Source: an uncultured Woeseiaceae bacterium
GTDB taxonomy: Bacteria; Pseudomonadota; Gammaproteobacteria; Steroidobacterales; Woeseiaceae
Assembly: GCA_945787845.1 (NCBI GenBank)
Contig: CALZJH010000003.1
Location: 186,001 to 250,000, forward strand
Direction: 5' to 3'
Length of the DNA stretch: 64,000 nt
The notes below the pieces were generated by a model that had not been told where the DNA came from, searched no databases, and worked only from the letters and a program-made list of their open reading frames with translations. The position numbers and the translations under genes are program-made. Of the stretch, positions 36,124-46,764 are shown piece after piece; within the stretch, counting starts at the first letter, position 1; every line of letters begins with the position of its first letter.

Positions 36124-37329
36124 ATGACTAATCAATCTCTGCTCCATCGCATCGCCTCGGGCAGCCTTGTGCTGCAAATCGCCATCGGCATTGTCCTCGG
36201 GGTCGGCCTTGCACTGATCTCGCCGGAGATGGCCAGGTCCTCCATGTTGCTGGGCAGCTTGTTTGTTGCGGCACTCAAGGCCGTCGCTCCCGTACTTGTT
36301 CTCGTGCTCGTCGCGTCCGCCATTGCCAATCGCAAGGCCAGTCATACGTCGCAAATGCGGCCTATTGTCATCATGTATCTTGCCGGAACCATCGCGGCCG
36401 CGCTGCTCGCGGTCATCGTGAGTTCGCTGTTCCCGACGACGCTCGCGCTGCAGGTCACTGAGGTCAGCCAGAATGCACCCCAGGGCATCGCGGAAATCCT
36501 CGAGACCCTGCTGTTTAAACTCGTCGACAACCCGATCAATGCGATGCTGACCGCCAACTACATCGGCATCCTCGTGTGGGGCGTGCTGCTCGGCGTATTC
36601 CTGCACCACGCAGCGGAATCGACGAGGAGGGCCTTGCACGATCTCTCTGATGCCGTCACCAAAATCGTGCGCGTCGTCATCCGGCTGGCGCCGATCGGCA
36701 TTTTCGGCCTGGTCGCCGGCAATCTTGCCGAGAACGGGTTGGGCGTGCTGGGCGCTTATGCACGCATCCTGACCATCCTGCTCGGCTGCATGCTCGCGGT
36801 CGCGCTCCTCGCCAATCCCCTGATTGTCTGGATCAAAACGCGGAAGAACCCGTATCCCATCGTTTTCACGGCTTTACGTGAGAGTGGCATGGTCGCGTTT
36901 TTCACGCGCAGTTCGGCGGCGAATATTCCGGTCAATCTCGCACTGTGCGAGCGTCTCGACCTCGAAGAAGACACCTACGCCGTCTCGATTCCCCTGGGTG
37001 CAACCATCAATATGGGTGGCGCGGCCATTACGATTACGGTCCTGACACTGGCCGCTGTGCATACGCTCGGCATTAGTGTCGATATTCCGACTGCCCTGTT
37101 GCTCAGCGTGGTCGCGGCGCTGTCAGCCTGCGGTGCTTCCGGTGTTCCCGGTGGGTCGTTGCTGCTTATCCCGCTGGCCTGCGGGTTGTTCGGAATATCC
37201 AACGATGTGGCGATGCAGGTTGTCGCGGTCGGGTTCGTCATCAGCATTCTCCAGGACTCGGCAGAGACGGCACTGAACAGTTCAACAGACGTCGTGTTCA
37301 CCGCGGCGGTGGCGCAGAAGTCCGGGTGA
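36124..37329 (+). CDS. sstT: Serine/threonine:sodium symporter SstT
   Basis: 401 residues. Dicarboxylate/amino acid:cation symporter (DAACS) fold with eight membrane helices and two re-entrant loops. Diagnostic segments: [40 protein letters not shown], the loop [20 protein letters not shown] and the second loop [20 protein letters not shown], ending [20 protein letters not shown]. These match SstT, the Na+-coupled serine/threonine importer of the inner membrane. The upstream 396 bases hold a promoter-like -10, a possible RNA and a terminator that may control it. The stop overlaps the next gene (GTGA). Confidence 0.95.
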   Translation: MTNQSLLHRIASGSLVLQIAIGIVLGVGLALISPEMARSSMLLGSLFVAALKAVAPVLVLVLVASAIANRKASHTSQMRPIVIMYLAGTIAAALLAVIVSSLFPTTLALQVTEVSQNAPQGIAEILETLLFKLVDNPINAMLTANYIGILVWGVLLGVFLHHAAESTRRALHDLSDAVTKIVRVVIRLAPIGIFGLVAGNLAENGLGVLGAYARILTILLGCMLAVALLANPLIVWIKTRKNPYPIVFTALRESGMVAFFTRSSAANIPVNLALCERLDLEEDTYAVSIPLGATINMGGAAITITVLTLAAVHTLGISVDIPTALLLSVVAALSACGASGVPGGSLLLIPLACGLFGISNDVAMQVVAVGFVISILQDSAETALNSSTDVVFTAAVAQKSG

Positions 37330-38648
37330 GCAAAGTCATGATGAGAGTATTCCTCCTGCTTAGCTGTTTTTGTGTCGCATTACCGACGTTGGCGGGTCCA
37401 CTCGATGCAAACGAGCAGCGCATGGTCGAGTGGATCGATGCCCACAGCGAGGACGCGATCGCCTTGCTGGAAGAGACCGTCAATATTTCGAGTGGCACGA
37501 TGAACCATGCCGGCGTGCGCCGCGTCGGCGACGTGATGCGGCGCGAACTCGAGGGGCTGGGTTTCGAGGTCGAGTGGGTGGAGTTGCCGCCCGAGATGGA
37601 TCGCGCCGGCCATATTTTTGGCCGCAAGGCCACGGGCTCGGGCAAGAAGTTCGTAATGATCGGGCATCTCGATACGGTGTTTGAGGCCGACGACGACTTC
37701 CAGGTATTTGTACGAGAAGGTGATGTTGCGACGGGCCCGGGCGTGGACGATATGAAAGGCGGCAACGCCGTCATCATCTACGCGCTCAAGGCGCTGCAGG
37801 AAATCGGTGCGCTCGAGGATATTCCCGTGGTGGTGGCGTACACCGGTGAGGAGGAAAAAACCGGCAGGCCGCTGGACGTGTCGCGAAGGGAACTGATCGA
37901 AGCCGGCAAATGGGCCGACTACGGCCTGGGCTTCGAGGGCGCTGTCAGGTATGACGACAGTGACTGGGGCACGATCGCGCGCCGCAGTTCCTCCGGCTGG
38001 ATCCTGACAGTGGAGGGCCGACAGGCGCATTCCTCGGGCATTTTTGGCGAGAATGTCGGCGCTGGCGCGATCTTCGAAGCGTCACGCATTCTCAATGCAT
38101 TCTACGAAGAGGTGCGTGGCGAGGAACACCTGACCTTCAATGCCGGCACGATTCAGGGCGGTACCACGGTTGACTACGATCCGTCGCAGAACCGCGGCAA
38201 GACCTTTGGCAAGACCAATGTCGTGCCTAATGTTGCGATCGTCCACGGCGGTATTCGAACGATTTCGCAGGCTCAGCTTGAGCGGGCGCAGGCGGCGATG
38301 CGTGCCGTCGTCGCCAGGAACCTGCCGCACACTACGGCGACGATAGAATTCAGGGAAGGCTACCCGCCGATGTTTCCCAGCGAGGGCAATCGCGGCGTCC
38401 TGAGAGTGTTGTCGGAGGTGAATGAGGCGCTTGGCCGCGGCCCCATGCAGGAACTCGACCCTTCACGGCGCGGTGCAGCGGATATCTCATTCGTGTCGCC
38501 GTACACCGATGCGATAGCCGGGCTCGGTCCATTGGGCCGAGGTGGCCATACACCCAATGAGCGGATCGACCTCACGTCCATGCCGCTCGCTATCAAACGA
38601 GCCGCTATTCTCATGTATCGTCTCAGCGGGACCAGTGAGAACGACTGA
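37326..38648 (+). CDS. Exported M20 family metallopeptidase (carboxypeptidase G2-like)
   Basis: 440 residues from GTG 37326 (ATG 37338 or 37341 are alternatives). Signal peptide ([18 protein letters not shown]) then an M20 fold: [17 protein letters not shown] (zinc His/Asp), [26 protein letters not shown] (catalytic Glu pair), dimerisation domain, and C-terminal [18 protein letters not shown] with the last zinc His. Closest in style to glutamate carboxypeptidases that remove C-terminal glutamate. Located downstream of sstT with a four-base overlap, which suggests peptide or amino acid scavenging, although the substrate remains unknown. Confidence 0.9.
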   Translation: MSKVMMRVFLLLSCFCVALPTLAGPLDANEQRMVEWIDAHSEDAIALLEETVNISSGTMNHAGVRRVGDVMRRELEGLGFEVEWVELPPEMDRAGHIFGRKATGSGKKFVMIGHLDTVFEADDDFQVFVREGDVATGPGVDDMKGGNAVIIYALKALQEIGALEDIPVVVAYTGEEEKTGRPLDVSRRELIEAGKWADYGLGFEGAVRYDDSDWGTIARRSSSGWILTVEGRQAHSSGIFGENVGAGAIFEASRILNAFYEEVRGEEHLTFNAGTIQGGTTVDYDPSQNRGKTFGKTNVVPNVAIVHGGIRTISQAQLERAQAAMRAVVARNLPHTTATIEFREGYPPMFPSEGNRGVLRVLSEVNEALGRGPMQELDPSRRGAADISFVSPYTDAIAGLGPLGRGGHTPNERIDLTSMPLAIKRAAILMYRLSGTSEND

Positions 38649-38650
38649 CG

Positions 38651-39565
38651 ATGGGGCACGATCACCACGACCACGATGACCACGGTCATGCGCATGTGCA
38701 TGAGGCGGACGAAAGCAATCTGAGGCGCGTGATGATTGCGCTGGTCCTGACGGGCGTGTTCATGTTCGTCGAGGTGATCGGCGGCATCCTGTCCGGATCG
38801 CTTGCGTTGCTTGCCGACGCCGGTCACATGCTGACCGACACGATGGCCCTGGCGCTTGCTGCCGCGGCATTCCACGTGAGCAAGCGCCCACCCGGCGGTA
38901 ACCTGACCTACGGGTACCAGCGCTTCCAGATCCTGGCGGCTTTCGTCAACGGGCTCAGCCTGCTGCTCATCGTCGGCTGGATACTCTTTGAGGCCATCCA
39001 GCGATTTATTTCGCCCAGGGATATCCTGGGCGAGACCATGCTGGTCGTAGCCGCGGCCGGGCTCGTTGTGAACATCATTGCCTTTGCCGTGTTGCACTCC
39101 GGCGACCAGGATAATCTGAATATTCGGGGCGCCGCGCTGCATGTTGCGGGCGACCTTCTGGGCTCCGTGGCCGCGATCGTTGCCGCAATCATCATAATTT
39201 TCACCGACTGGACGCTGATCGACCCGATCCTCTCCGTGGCGGTCGCCATGTTGATCCTGCGAAGCGCCTGGACGCTGGTTAAACGCAGCGCCCACGTGCT
39301 GCTCGAGGGAGCGCCGGACTGGCTCGACGTTGCGGACATGCAGGAGCGTATCGTGGCCAATGTTCCCGGCGTGAGCGGGATTCATCATGTGCACGTGTGG
39401 GGCCTGACGCCGCAGCAGCTGATGCTGACGATGCACGTGGCCCTTGGCGATGATGTGGCCAGCCAATCGGTGGTGGTGCGAGGCGTGAAAGATTTCCTGC
39501 AGGAGGAATACGGCATCGGCCACTCCACGATCGAGGTCGATGTTGACGGCTGCGCCGACCACTGA
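38651..39565 (+). CDS. Cation diffusion facilitator (zinc/cobalt-type) transporter
   Basis: 304 residues. His/Asp-rich N-terminus (GHDHHDHDDHGHAHVHE) followed by six membrane helices and a C-terminal cytoplasmic ferredoxin-like domain (VPGVSGIHHVHVWGLTPQQL). Metal-site motifs in helices 2 and 5: LADAGHMLTD and LHVAGDLLGSVA, both in the HxxxD form of ZitB/CzcD-type zinc exporters. It exports Zn2+ (or Co2+) against H+. It follows the M20 peptidase by two bases. No metal-responsive regulator is visible near it. Confidence 0.93.
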   Translation: MGHDHHDHDDHGHAHVHEADESNLRRVMIALVLTGVFMFVEVIGGILSGSLALLADAGHMLTDTMALALAAAAFHVSKRPPGGNLTYGYQRFQILAAFVNGLSLLLIVGWILFEAIQRFISPRDILGETMLVVAAAGLVVNIIAFAVLHSGDQDNLNIRGAALHVAGDLLGSVAAIVAAIIIIFTDWTLIDPILSVAVAMLILRSAWTLVKRSAHVLLEGAPDWLDVADMQERIVANVPGVSGIHHVHVWGLTPQQLMLTMHVALGDDVASQSVVVRGVKDFLQEEYGIGHSTIEVDVDGCADH

Positions 39566-39688
39566 CCGGCCTTGTCGCAAACGGTGCCGCGGTTTTCGTG
39601 GCAAATGTTTGAACCCCGTCTCATTCTGGTGCTTTGCTTATGACTTCGCGTTATTAATCGGTACATAATTCCGGTTGATATTTTGCGA

Positions 39689-41413
39689 ATGCACAACAAA
39701 GGATCAGAACACGGGTCACCGATGACAAATCTCATCGCAACCAACTGGCTGGCAGGCTCTGAAACCGAGGAACTGGCGGGTAAGGAAATGGCCCTGGTTC
39801 TATCCGGGGACGGCAAGGTTCGCACCGTCCTGCATTCATCGGTGGACGTTGAACCCAATGAGTCGATTGACGCAATCTGGTCGGCAACGGTCTGTGCCCG
39901 TATTTGTGACAACCTGCACCGGGTACTCCGCGATCGCCGGTTCTTCAGCGAAGAATTAAACCTTGACGATCAAGGCAGAACTTCCGAGTTCACCTACATC
40001 GCCCAGGGTCGCGACCGCGTACTTCTCGTAGCCCGAGACACGTCCCGGAACCGGCAGGCGCTGACCAGGCTGAAGCATCTTGCTTACATCGATGATGCGA
40101 CCGCGCTGCCGAACCGTGAGTATTTTCTCGCCGAACTCGAGAAAATCGTGGAGCATCAGCGCCTGCGCGAAGGCCGCAGCGCGGTCATCTGTTGCCACTT
40201 CGAAGGCATTGGTTTGCGCCAGGGTTCGGTCAGCACGGCTCATTACGATGAGATCCTGCATGAACTCGGTGGTCGTCTTGCCCATGAACTGCGCGGCGCA
40301 AATTCCGACAAGGAAGACGATTATGAACGGCGCTCGGTGGTGGCGCGTACCGATTTCCAGCGATTCGGAATCATCCTGCCGGAGATCGAAAACGGCACGG
40401 ACGCCGAATCCGTTACGGAGCGGCTGACGCTCGCGCTGCAGGCGCCAGTGGAGATCGATGGCAAGACCTATCGTGCCCAGGTACATGCTGGCATCGGCCT
40501 GTTTCCCCAGGATGGTTCCGATGCAGCGACATTGTTCCAAAACGCCAATGCGGCGACAGAGGAAGCACGGACCGGCGAGGCTGGCGAGGTCAAGTTTCAC
40601 AGCGGCACACTAAAGCTCCGCAGCCTGCAGCGGCAGGACCTCGAGGTAGAGCTCAGGTCCGCGCTGGATCGCGGCGCATTCGCGTTGAACTACCTGCCAA
40701 TCGTTAACGCCGTGACGGGCGAAGTGCGTGCTGTCGAGGCGCTCCTGCGCTGGCCCGAGTCGGTGATGGGTTCGCATTCAACCACCAAGGTAATCGGCCT
40801 TGCCGAGCGAACAGGGTTGATCGTGCCCATCGGCGAGTGGGTGCTACGCGAGAGTTTCGACCAGCTGAAATCATGGCAGGATGACGGCAAGCCGGATCTG
40901 CGGCTGTCGGTAAACTTGTCGATGCAAGAATTTTCAAGGGCGGAAATCGCGCCCCGTATGGCGGCATTGATGCTGCAGGTCGGGGTCCAACCGTCCTCTA
41001 TTGATCTCGAAATTACAGAAAAAATGCTGGGTCGCGACGCGGTCGCTGGCTACCGGGCGACGAATGCGCTGAATGCGCTGGGCGTCAGTCTCATTGTTGA
41101 TGATTTCGGTACGGGCGCCTGCTCACTTGCCCAGTTCGCTCACAGTCCCGTCGCCGGAATCAAGATCGATATCTCCCTCGTTAATGGCGTCGAAACGTGT
41201 GAGAGAGACCTTGCGGCGTGTGCCGCGGCGATATCGAGCGCCCATGCGCTGGGCCTGACCGCCGTGGCTGAGGGTGTGGAGACAACCGGCCAGGCAGAGC
41301 TCCTGCAGCAGCATGGCTGTGATTTTCTCCAGGGGTTCCTTTTTTCCAGGCCGCTTACGGCCGCACATATGCGCGAGTATCTTGCTGACGGGAACAAGGA
41401 CACCGCCTTATGA
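39689..41413 (+). CDS. EAL-domain c-di-GMP phosphodiesterase with degenerate GGDEF
   Basis: 574 residues if ATG 39689 is used; TTG 39683 and ATG 39722 are other options and none has a good ribosome site. N-terminal 100 residues may be a PAS-like sensor. The GGDEF domain starts LAYIDDATALPNREYFLAEL but at the active site reads RTDFQRFGIIL instead of GGDEF, so it is not a cyclase. The EAL domain is intact: VEALLRW (Glu350), LSVNLSMQEFSR, LEITEKML, VDDFGTG, VAEGVETTGQAELL and QGFLFSRPL. It probably degrades c-di-GMP in response to its degenerate GGDEF binding GTP. The stop overlaps the next gene (ATGA). Confidence 0.9.
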   Translation: MHNKGSEHGSPMTNLIATNWLAGSETEELAGKEMALVLSGDGKVRTVLHSSVDVEPNESIDAIWSATVCARICDNLHRVLRDRRFFSEELNLDDQGRTSEFTYIAQGRDRVLLVARDTSRNRQALTRLKHLAYIDDATALPNREYFLAELEKIVEHQRLREGRSAVICCHFEGIGLRQGSVSTAHYDEILHELGGRLAHELRGANSDKEDDYERRSVVARTDFQRFGIILPEIENGTDAESVTERLTLALQAPVEIDGKTYRAQVHAGIGLFPQDGSDAATLFQNANAATEEARTGEAGEVKFHSGTLKLRSLQRQDLEVELRSALDRGAFALNYLPIVNAVTGEVRAVEALLRWPESVMGSHSTTKVIGLAERTGLIVPIGEWVLRESFDQLKSWQDDGKPDLRLSVNLSMQEFSRAEIAPRMAALMLQVGVQPSSIDLEITEKMLGRDAVAGYRATNALNALGVSLIVDDFGTGACSLAQFAHSPVAGIKIDISLVNGVETCERDLAACAAAISSAHALGLTAVAEGVETTGQAELLQQHGCDFLQGFLFSRPLTAAHMREYLADGNKDTAL

Positions 41414-43299
41414 GTGAGTCGGGCAACAAACAGCCTGCTACGAAGGACAGCCTTGACCTGACACGGTCGATCCAGAAGTTGTCGATGCCGGCATCGGCCG
41501 CCAATGAAGAGCTGCGCGAGGTCGGCGGTTCAGCGCTGCTGTTCAGCAAGAATTCGGACGCGTCGAAATGGGCACCCCGATGGTTGAACCAGCATAATAT
41601 CAAAACGGCAGTCGTGTCCGATGCGGCAGGCGCGGTTGCGCGGGTGCGCAGTGCACAGCCTGATGCCATTATCGTCGAAGCCGGAATGCTGGCTGAGTCG
41701 GGTCAACCGCTATATTGCGACTTCCTCGATGCCCTGGACCTCCATATTCCGATCTTTGTCATGTGTTCCAGCTCAAGAGAACTCAGTGCGGCGCTGGAAA
41801 GAGAGCCGTATGACGTAATCCGCAAGCCGTATGAGTGGGCAATGATCAGTCGTCGTGTCAAGTACGCGGTTGGCGCGCGTATTCTGAGGGCGAAGGTTCT
41901 GGAAGGCCAGGAGTCAATTCAGGAGGCGCTGGCCGTAGCCGACGAGGCGCGCCAGCGTCTCCGACGAGGAGAGTCGTTCGAGCCGGTAACCGGGCTGCCC
42001 AACAAGAAGAAATTCGTCGAAATCATACGGCGCAGCATGGGAGCCGTGGATCGAGACGGCAACTCGCTGGCGGTCATCGTGATCGGCTTCAATCGCTTCC
42101 GCCTGGTCATCGAGGCAATGGGGCAGGAGCGGGCGGACATGATTCTGACCGAACTTGGCCGGGTCCTGACTGAATGCCTGGGCAAACTGGGGCCGCCACT
42201 CACGGATACGCAACGCCTGCGCACGGCGGCGGTTGCCAGTATCGATCACTTCCGTTTTGCGATCATGGTAACGACCTCGGGCAAGCAGGACGACCTCGGA
42301 CACCTCCAGCAGCTGCTTCTTGACCGAATGGCACAGCCGATTCAGATTGCCGGTCAGACCGTTTCATTGTCCTCCTGTCAGGGTGTTGCGCTGTACCCGC
42401 AGGACGCAGACGACGTTGACAGCCTGCTGCAGAGGGCGGACAACGCCATGCGGGACGCCCAGAGCCGTGGCGGCGGCTTCAAGTACTATTGTGCCGAGAC
42501 CGATGCAGCCGCGGCACGCAAACTCAAGCTCGAACACATGCTGCACGAAGCCCTGGACCGTCACGAGCTGAGCCTCGCGTTCCAGCCGATCACGGCAGTA
42601 GAAGATGGTCGCGTGGTTGCCGCGGAGGCGCTGTTGCGCTGGCAGCAGCCTGATGGCGGCTACATTTCACCCGCCGAGTTTGTGCCGGTCGCGGAAGAGT
42701 GTGGGCTCATGAATCGCATCGGCGAATTCGTGCTGGATCTAGCTTGTAAACAGCTCACTGAATGGCGTGATGCCGGCATCCACCTGCCGCACATGTGCGT
42801 TAACGTTGCGAAAGTACAGCTCATGAGCGGCGATTTTGTACCCACAGTCAAACGTATTCTGAGCAAGCACGATATCGATTCGGGCTCGCTTGAGCTGGAA
42901 CTCAGCGAGCGCGGTGTTCTGTCCGGGGACTTTGAGGTCGTCGAGCAGCTGAAGGAACTCAAGATACTGGGCGTACGCCTTTCAATCGACGATTTCGGTA
43001 CTGGCGACTCTGCCATTGCCTACCTGCGTGAACTGCCCGTCGATGTTCTCAAGATTGACCAATCCTATGTAGCCGGGCTTGTCGAAAATTCAAAGGATGC
43101 CGCCATGGTCTCGGCGATGGTGGCGCTGGCGCAGCGCCTGAATCTCCAGGTTGTAGCCGAGGGTGTGGAGACGCAGGAACAGCTGTCCGCGCTACGCAAC
43201 ATGAACTGCGACGCCTTCCAGGGCTTCCTCGTCTCGCGGGCGATTCCCGCCGACTCGTTTGCGTCGCTGCTGCAAAAGACCCATCCAAAAAGCGTCTGA
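41410..43299 (+). CDS. EAL-domain protein with pseudo-receiver and degenerate GGDEF
   Basis: 629 residues, coupled to the upstream EAL gene. Residues about 40-155 look like a receiver domain but lack the acidic pair (FSKNSD) and carry Glu90 where the phospho-Asp is expected (IIVEAGM); the C-terminal lysine-proline (RKPYEW) is kept. The GGDEF domain (VTGLPNKKKFVEIIRRSMG) has ASIDHFRFAIMV at its active-site place, so it is dead. The EAL domain is complete: AEALLRW (Glu406), CVNVAKVQL, LELELSERG, IDDFGTG, LKIDQSYV and AEGVETQEQL. It should be an active phosphodiesterase not switched by phosphorylation. Confidence 0.9.
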   Translation: MSESGNKQPATKDSLDLTRSIQKLSMPASAANEELREVGGSALLFSKNSDASKWAPRWLNQHNIKTAVVSDAAGAVARVRSAQPDAIIVEAGMLAESGQPLYCDFLDALDLHIPIFVMCSSSRELSAALEREPYDVIRKPYEWAMISRRVKYAVGARILRAKVLEGQESIQEALAVADEARQRLRRGESFEPVTGLPNKKKFVEIIRRSMGAVDRDGNSLAVIVIGFNRFRLVIEAMGQERADMILTELGRVLTECLGKLGPPLTDTQRLRTAAVASIDHFRFAIMVTTSGKQDDLGHLQQLLLDRMAQPIQIAGQTVSLSSCQGVALYPQDADDVDSLLQRADNAMRDAQSRGGGFKYYCAETDAAAARKLKLEHMLHEALDRHELSLAFQPITAVEDGRVVAAEALLRWQQPDGGYISPAEFVPVAEECGLMNRIGEFVLDLACKQLTEWRDAGIHLPHMCVNVAKVQLMSGDFVPTVKRILSKHDIDSGSLELELSERGVLSGDFEVVEQLKELKILGVRLSIDDFGTGDSAIAYLRELPVDVLKIDQSYVAGLVENSKDAAMVSAMVALAQRLNLQVVAEGVETQEQLSALRNMNCDAFQGFLVSRAIPADSFASLLQKTHPKSV

Positions 43300-43428
43300 C
43301 CCGGCAATTTAACCGACCCATTACGTGAACCGCGTCACATTTTCCGGGCGCGGGGCCGGAAGGTGATCAACGCCCCCCAGCTGGCCGTAAGGCTTAATGC
43401 ATCTCATAAGAAACGGGAGGAGCGGATC

Positions 43429-46400
43429 GTGCGGGATACGTCCGTCAAGAGAATCAAGAAACTGTGTATGGCATTGGTGGCGATGCTGCTTCTGCCTACG
43501 CTGCCTGTTTGGGCCAGTGATGCATTCAGTCACCATCCGATGCGTTTCGAGCACATTACGCTGGATGACGGTCTGTCACAAAGTAATGTCCTGAGCATTC
43601 TTCAGGATTCGAAGGGCCTGATGTGGTTCGGTACTGAGAATGGGCTCAACAGCTATAACGGGTACGAGTTCTCGCGGTACCACCGGGAGCGCGGCAATGC
43701 TGCGGCTTTGCACAGCGATTTCGTTTTCGATATTGGCGAAGACGCCGATGGCAACCTCTGGATCGCAACAAACGGTGGCGGTCTTTCCATGCTTGACCGG
43801 AAATCCGGTGAGTTCACGACGTACCGGCATGATGCGGCAGATGCTACATCGATCGGCAGTAATATCGTGCGGCGCGTCCTCGTCGATAGCGACGGCGGCA
43901 TTTGGGCCGGCACGCGAGAAGCCGGACTCAGCAGACTGGACCGCGACAGCGGCCAATTTTCACACTATCGCCTCACCACGGATATGGGTTCCGACAGCAT
44001 CTTCACCCTGATGCAGGACTCGACGGGCGCGGTCTGGGCAGGCGGTGACCATGGGCTTAGCCGCATAAATCCGAACACGAATGACATTACGACGTACACA
44101 AACGTTGACGATGATGCCGGCAGCCTGAGCGCACACAGCGTTCGAGCGGTCTTTGAAGACAGCGCGGGCGAGGTTTGGGCGGGCACATTTGGCGGCGGTT
44201 TGCATCGTCTTGATGCGGGCAACGGAACGTTTACGCGATATGTCCACGACACCGACGATGCACTGACAATCTCCGGAAACGGCGTTACCTCGATTTATGA
44301 AGACAGCGCAAATCGCTTCTGGGTAGGAACGACCGAAGGCCTCAACCTGGTGAATCGCGAGACCGGTGAATTCATTCGCTACGTGAACAGCGACACCGAT
44401 GTTACGAGCTTGGGTTACAACTCAGTTACGGCAATCTATGAGGACCGAGGCGGTGTCTTGTGGATCGGCACGAAAATGCAGGGGCTGAGCAAGTGGAACT
44501 CGCGCACCTGGGCCTACGGCTATGAGCCTGGAACTGAAATGACGGCGCGGCCCGATGCCAAGCCGGTGGTTACCGCGTTTACAGAGGACCTGCAGGGTCG
44601 ACTCTGGGTCGGAACATTTGGCGATGGCGTGAACGTCACCGACCGGCAGAGTGGCGACGTAATTCGGTATCGCCATAACCCGGATGACGGCCAGTCGATC
44701 AGCGACGACCGCGTGATGAGCCTGATGCGCGACCGTGAGGGCGTAGTCTGGGTTGGCACAATGACGCGTGGTATCGACCGAATCCATCCCGAAACCGGAA
44801 AAATCGACAACTTCCGCTTTGACGCCGACGATCCGGCCAGCCTCAGCGCCAACGGTATCATGGCGATGTACGAGGACTCGGCCGGCCAGGTGTGGGTGGG
44901 CACATTCGGCGGCGGAATCAGCAGGTTCGATCGCAATACACAGACGTTCGAGCGCTTCAGCGCAGAGCCCGGAAACGAGCGCGCGTTAAACAGCGATCGT
45001 GTGACGAGCTTTGTGGAAGACAAAAGTGGCCGCATCTGGATCGGAACCGACGCCGGCGGACTCGGTCTGTACACCCCGGAGTCCGGCGAGTTCGTAAATT
45101 TCCGTCACGACCCCAACGACCCCGCCACGCTCGCCGACGACACCGTTTACTCGCTGAATGTCGACAAGCACGGCAGCGTGTGGGTCGGCACGCGCGGCGG
45201 CGGCCTGGATCGCGTCGTCGGCGACGCCGCCAGGCCGGGTAGCATTTATTTCGAGAACGTGTCTGCCGTCGACGGCCTGAGCAATGACGTCGTGTACGGC
45301 ATCCAGTTCGACGATTCCGGCAAACTCTGGTTGAGCACGAACTACGGTATCAGCCAATACGACCCGGTGACCGGCGACATCAACAACCTGCATCGTAACG
45401 ATGGCCTGCAGTCCGAGGAGTTCAACTTCGGGGCACACTATCGCAATGATCGCGGCGAGCTGTTCTTCGGCGGCAACAACGGATACAACGCGTTTGAGCC
45501 AAGCAGCCTGCACGCGAACATCGTGGTTCCCGCCGTAATGCTGACGGCGTTTCACAACATGAGCGATCCGACCAAATCGGATGTGCCGATCGATGAGAAT
45601 GAAGGCGTTGATCTTGGCTACCGTGACGACGTCGTATCGTTCGAATTTGCGGCTCTCGATTTTGCGGCGCCGTCGAGGAACCAGTACGCCTACAAACTTG
45701 AAGGCTTTGACAAGGACTGGATCAGTCTGGGCAATGAGCGCCGCGTAACCTATACGGACCTCGATGCCGGGACCTACCTTCTGCGAGTCAAGGCGGCCAA
45801 CAGCGCGGGCGTCTGGAACGAGTCTGGCTACACGCTGCCGGTACGGGTCGCGGCTCCGCCGTGGGCCACGTGGTGGGCGTACCTTGCCTACATTGCTCTC
45901 GTGATCCAGGCAGCTGTGTTCCTGTGGCTGGCGCACAAGCGCAAAGTCCGCCGCGAAGAAGAATACAGTCGCCGCCTCGAACAGGAAGTCGATGCGCGGA
46001 CCGAGCAGCTCACCGACCGCAACCAGCAGCTCAAGCTGCTGAACCAGGCACTGCAGGAAAGCAGCCTGAGTGACCCATTGACGGGATTGCGCAACCGTCG
46101 CTTCGTCTTCGAAGAAGTGTCGAAAGACCTCGAGGTGGCAAAGCGCCGCATCGACAACGAGCAGCAGGGTATTGACCAAAGCGACTCGGTTGATCTGATC
46201 TTCATGATGATCGACCTCGATAACTTCAAGCCGATCAATGATACGTACGGGCACGCAGCGGGCGACGAAATGTTGCTCCAGGTTCGCGACGTACTGCTGG
46301 GCACCTGCCGCCGTTCTGACTTCGTCATTCGTTGGGGTGGCGATGAATTCCTGGTGATTGCCAAGCAGGCGAGGCCGGACGAATCGGAGGCATTGGCCGA

Positions 46401-46764
46401 ACGCATTCGCCAGACCGTCGCGGCGACTAATTTCTCGCTGGGTGACGGCCAGATCGCCAAGACTACCTGTTCCATCGGCTTTGCCGCGTACCCGCTGTTC
46501 CGCGCACAGCTCGATGAGTCTGGCCTTGACCAGATCATCAGCCTTGCGGACGGCCTCATGTACGAGGCGAAGAAAAAACGCAATGCCTGGGCGGGCATGT
46601 TTACCCCAAGCGAAGCCTCCACGAGCTACGCCGTCGAAGAAGGCGAGCTCGAGCCAACATCTCTTCTATTCCGCGCGAAGCGTGCGGGCAAGCTCTTAAC
46701 TCATCAACCAGACGCGGCGGAAAGGCCCGCACTAAACTTCGCATCAAGGCAGGTTCAGTCATGA
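43429..46764 (+). CDS. Double-propeller sensor diguanylate cyclase
   Basis: 1111 residues from GTG 43429, supported by GGGAGGAG six bases upstream and a signal peptide (KLCMALVAMLLLPTLPVWA). The periplasmic part has 13-14 propeller repeats of the type VWVGTFGGGISRFD (first near GLMWFGTENGLNSYN), enough for two seven-bladed propellers, then a Y_Y_Y domain (YAYKLEGFDKDWISLGNERR). One membrane helix (WWAYLAYIALVIQAAVFLWL), a coiled coil and a GGDEF domain follow: LTGLRNRRFVFEEV, intact GGDEF (970-974) and inhibitory I-site RRSD (961-964). It should make c-di-GMP in response to a periplasmic ligand. Its stop overlaps the subtilase start. Confidence 0.93.
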   Translation: MRDTSVKRIKKLCMALVAMLLLPTLPVWASDAFSHHPMRFEHITLDDGLSQSNVLSILQDSKGLMWFGTENGLNSYNGYEFSRYHRERGNAAALHSDFVFDIGEDADGNLWIATNGGGLSMLDRKSGEFTTYRHDAADATSIGSNIVRRVLVDSDGGIWAGTREAGLSRLDRDSGQFSHYRLTTDMGSDSIFTLMQDSTGAVWAGGDHGLSRINPNTNDITTYTNVDDDAGSLSAHSVRAVFEDSAGEVWAGTFGGGLHRLDAGNGTFTRYVHDTDDALTISGNGVTSIYEDSANRFWVGTTEGLNLVNRETGEFIRYVNSDTDVTSLGYNSVTAIYEDRGGVLWIGTKMQGLSKWNSRTWAYGYEPGTEMTARPDAKPVVTAFTEDLQGRLWVGTFGDGVNVTDRQSGDVIRYRHNPDDGQSISDDRVMSLMRDREGVVWVGTMTRGIDRIHPETGKIDNFRFDADDPASLSANGIMAMYEDSAGQVWVGTFGGGISRFDRNTQTFERFSAEPGNERALNSDRVTSFVEDKSGRIWIGTDAGGLGLYTPESGEFVNFRHDPNDPATLADDTVYSLNVDKHGSVWVGTRGGGLDRVVGDAARPGSIYFENVSAVDGLSNDVVYGIQFDDSGKLWLSTNYGISQYDPVTGDINNLHRNDGLQSEEFNFGAHYRNDRGELFFGGNNGYNAFEPSSLHANIVVPAVMLTAFHNMSDPTKSDVPIDENEGVDLGYRDDVVSFEFAALDFAAPSRNQYAYKLEGFDKDWISLGNERRVTYTDLDAGTYLLRVKAANSAGVWNESGYTLPVRVAAPPWATWWAYLAYIALVIQAAVFLWLAHKRKVRREEEYSRRLEQEVDARTEQLTDRNQQLKLLNQALQESSLSDPLTGLRNRRFVFEEVSKDLEVAKRRIDNEQQGIDQSDSVDLIFMMIDLDNFKPINDTYGHAAGDEMLLQVRDVLLGTCRRSDFVIRWGGDEFLVIAKQARPDESEALAERIRQTVAATNFSLGDGQIAKTTCSIGFAAYPLFRAQLDESGLDQIISLADGLMYEAKKKRNAWAGMFTPSEASTSYAVEEGELEPTSLLFRAKRAGKLLTHQPDAAERPALNFASRQVQS

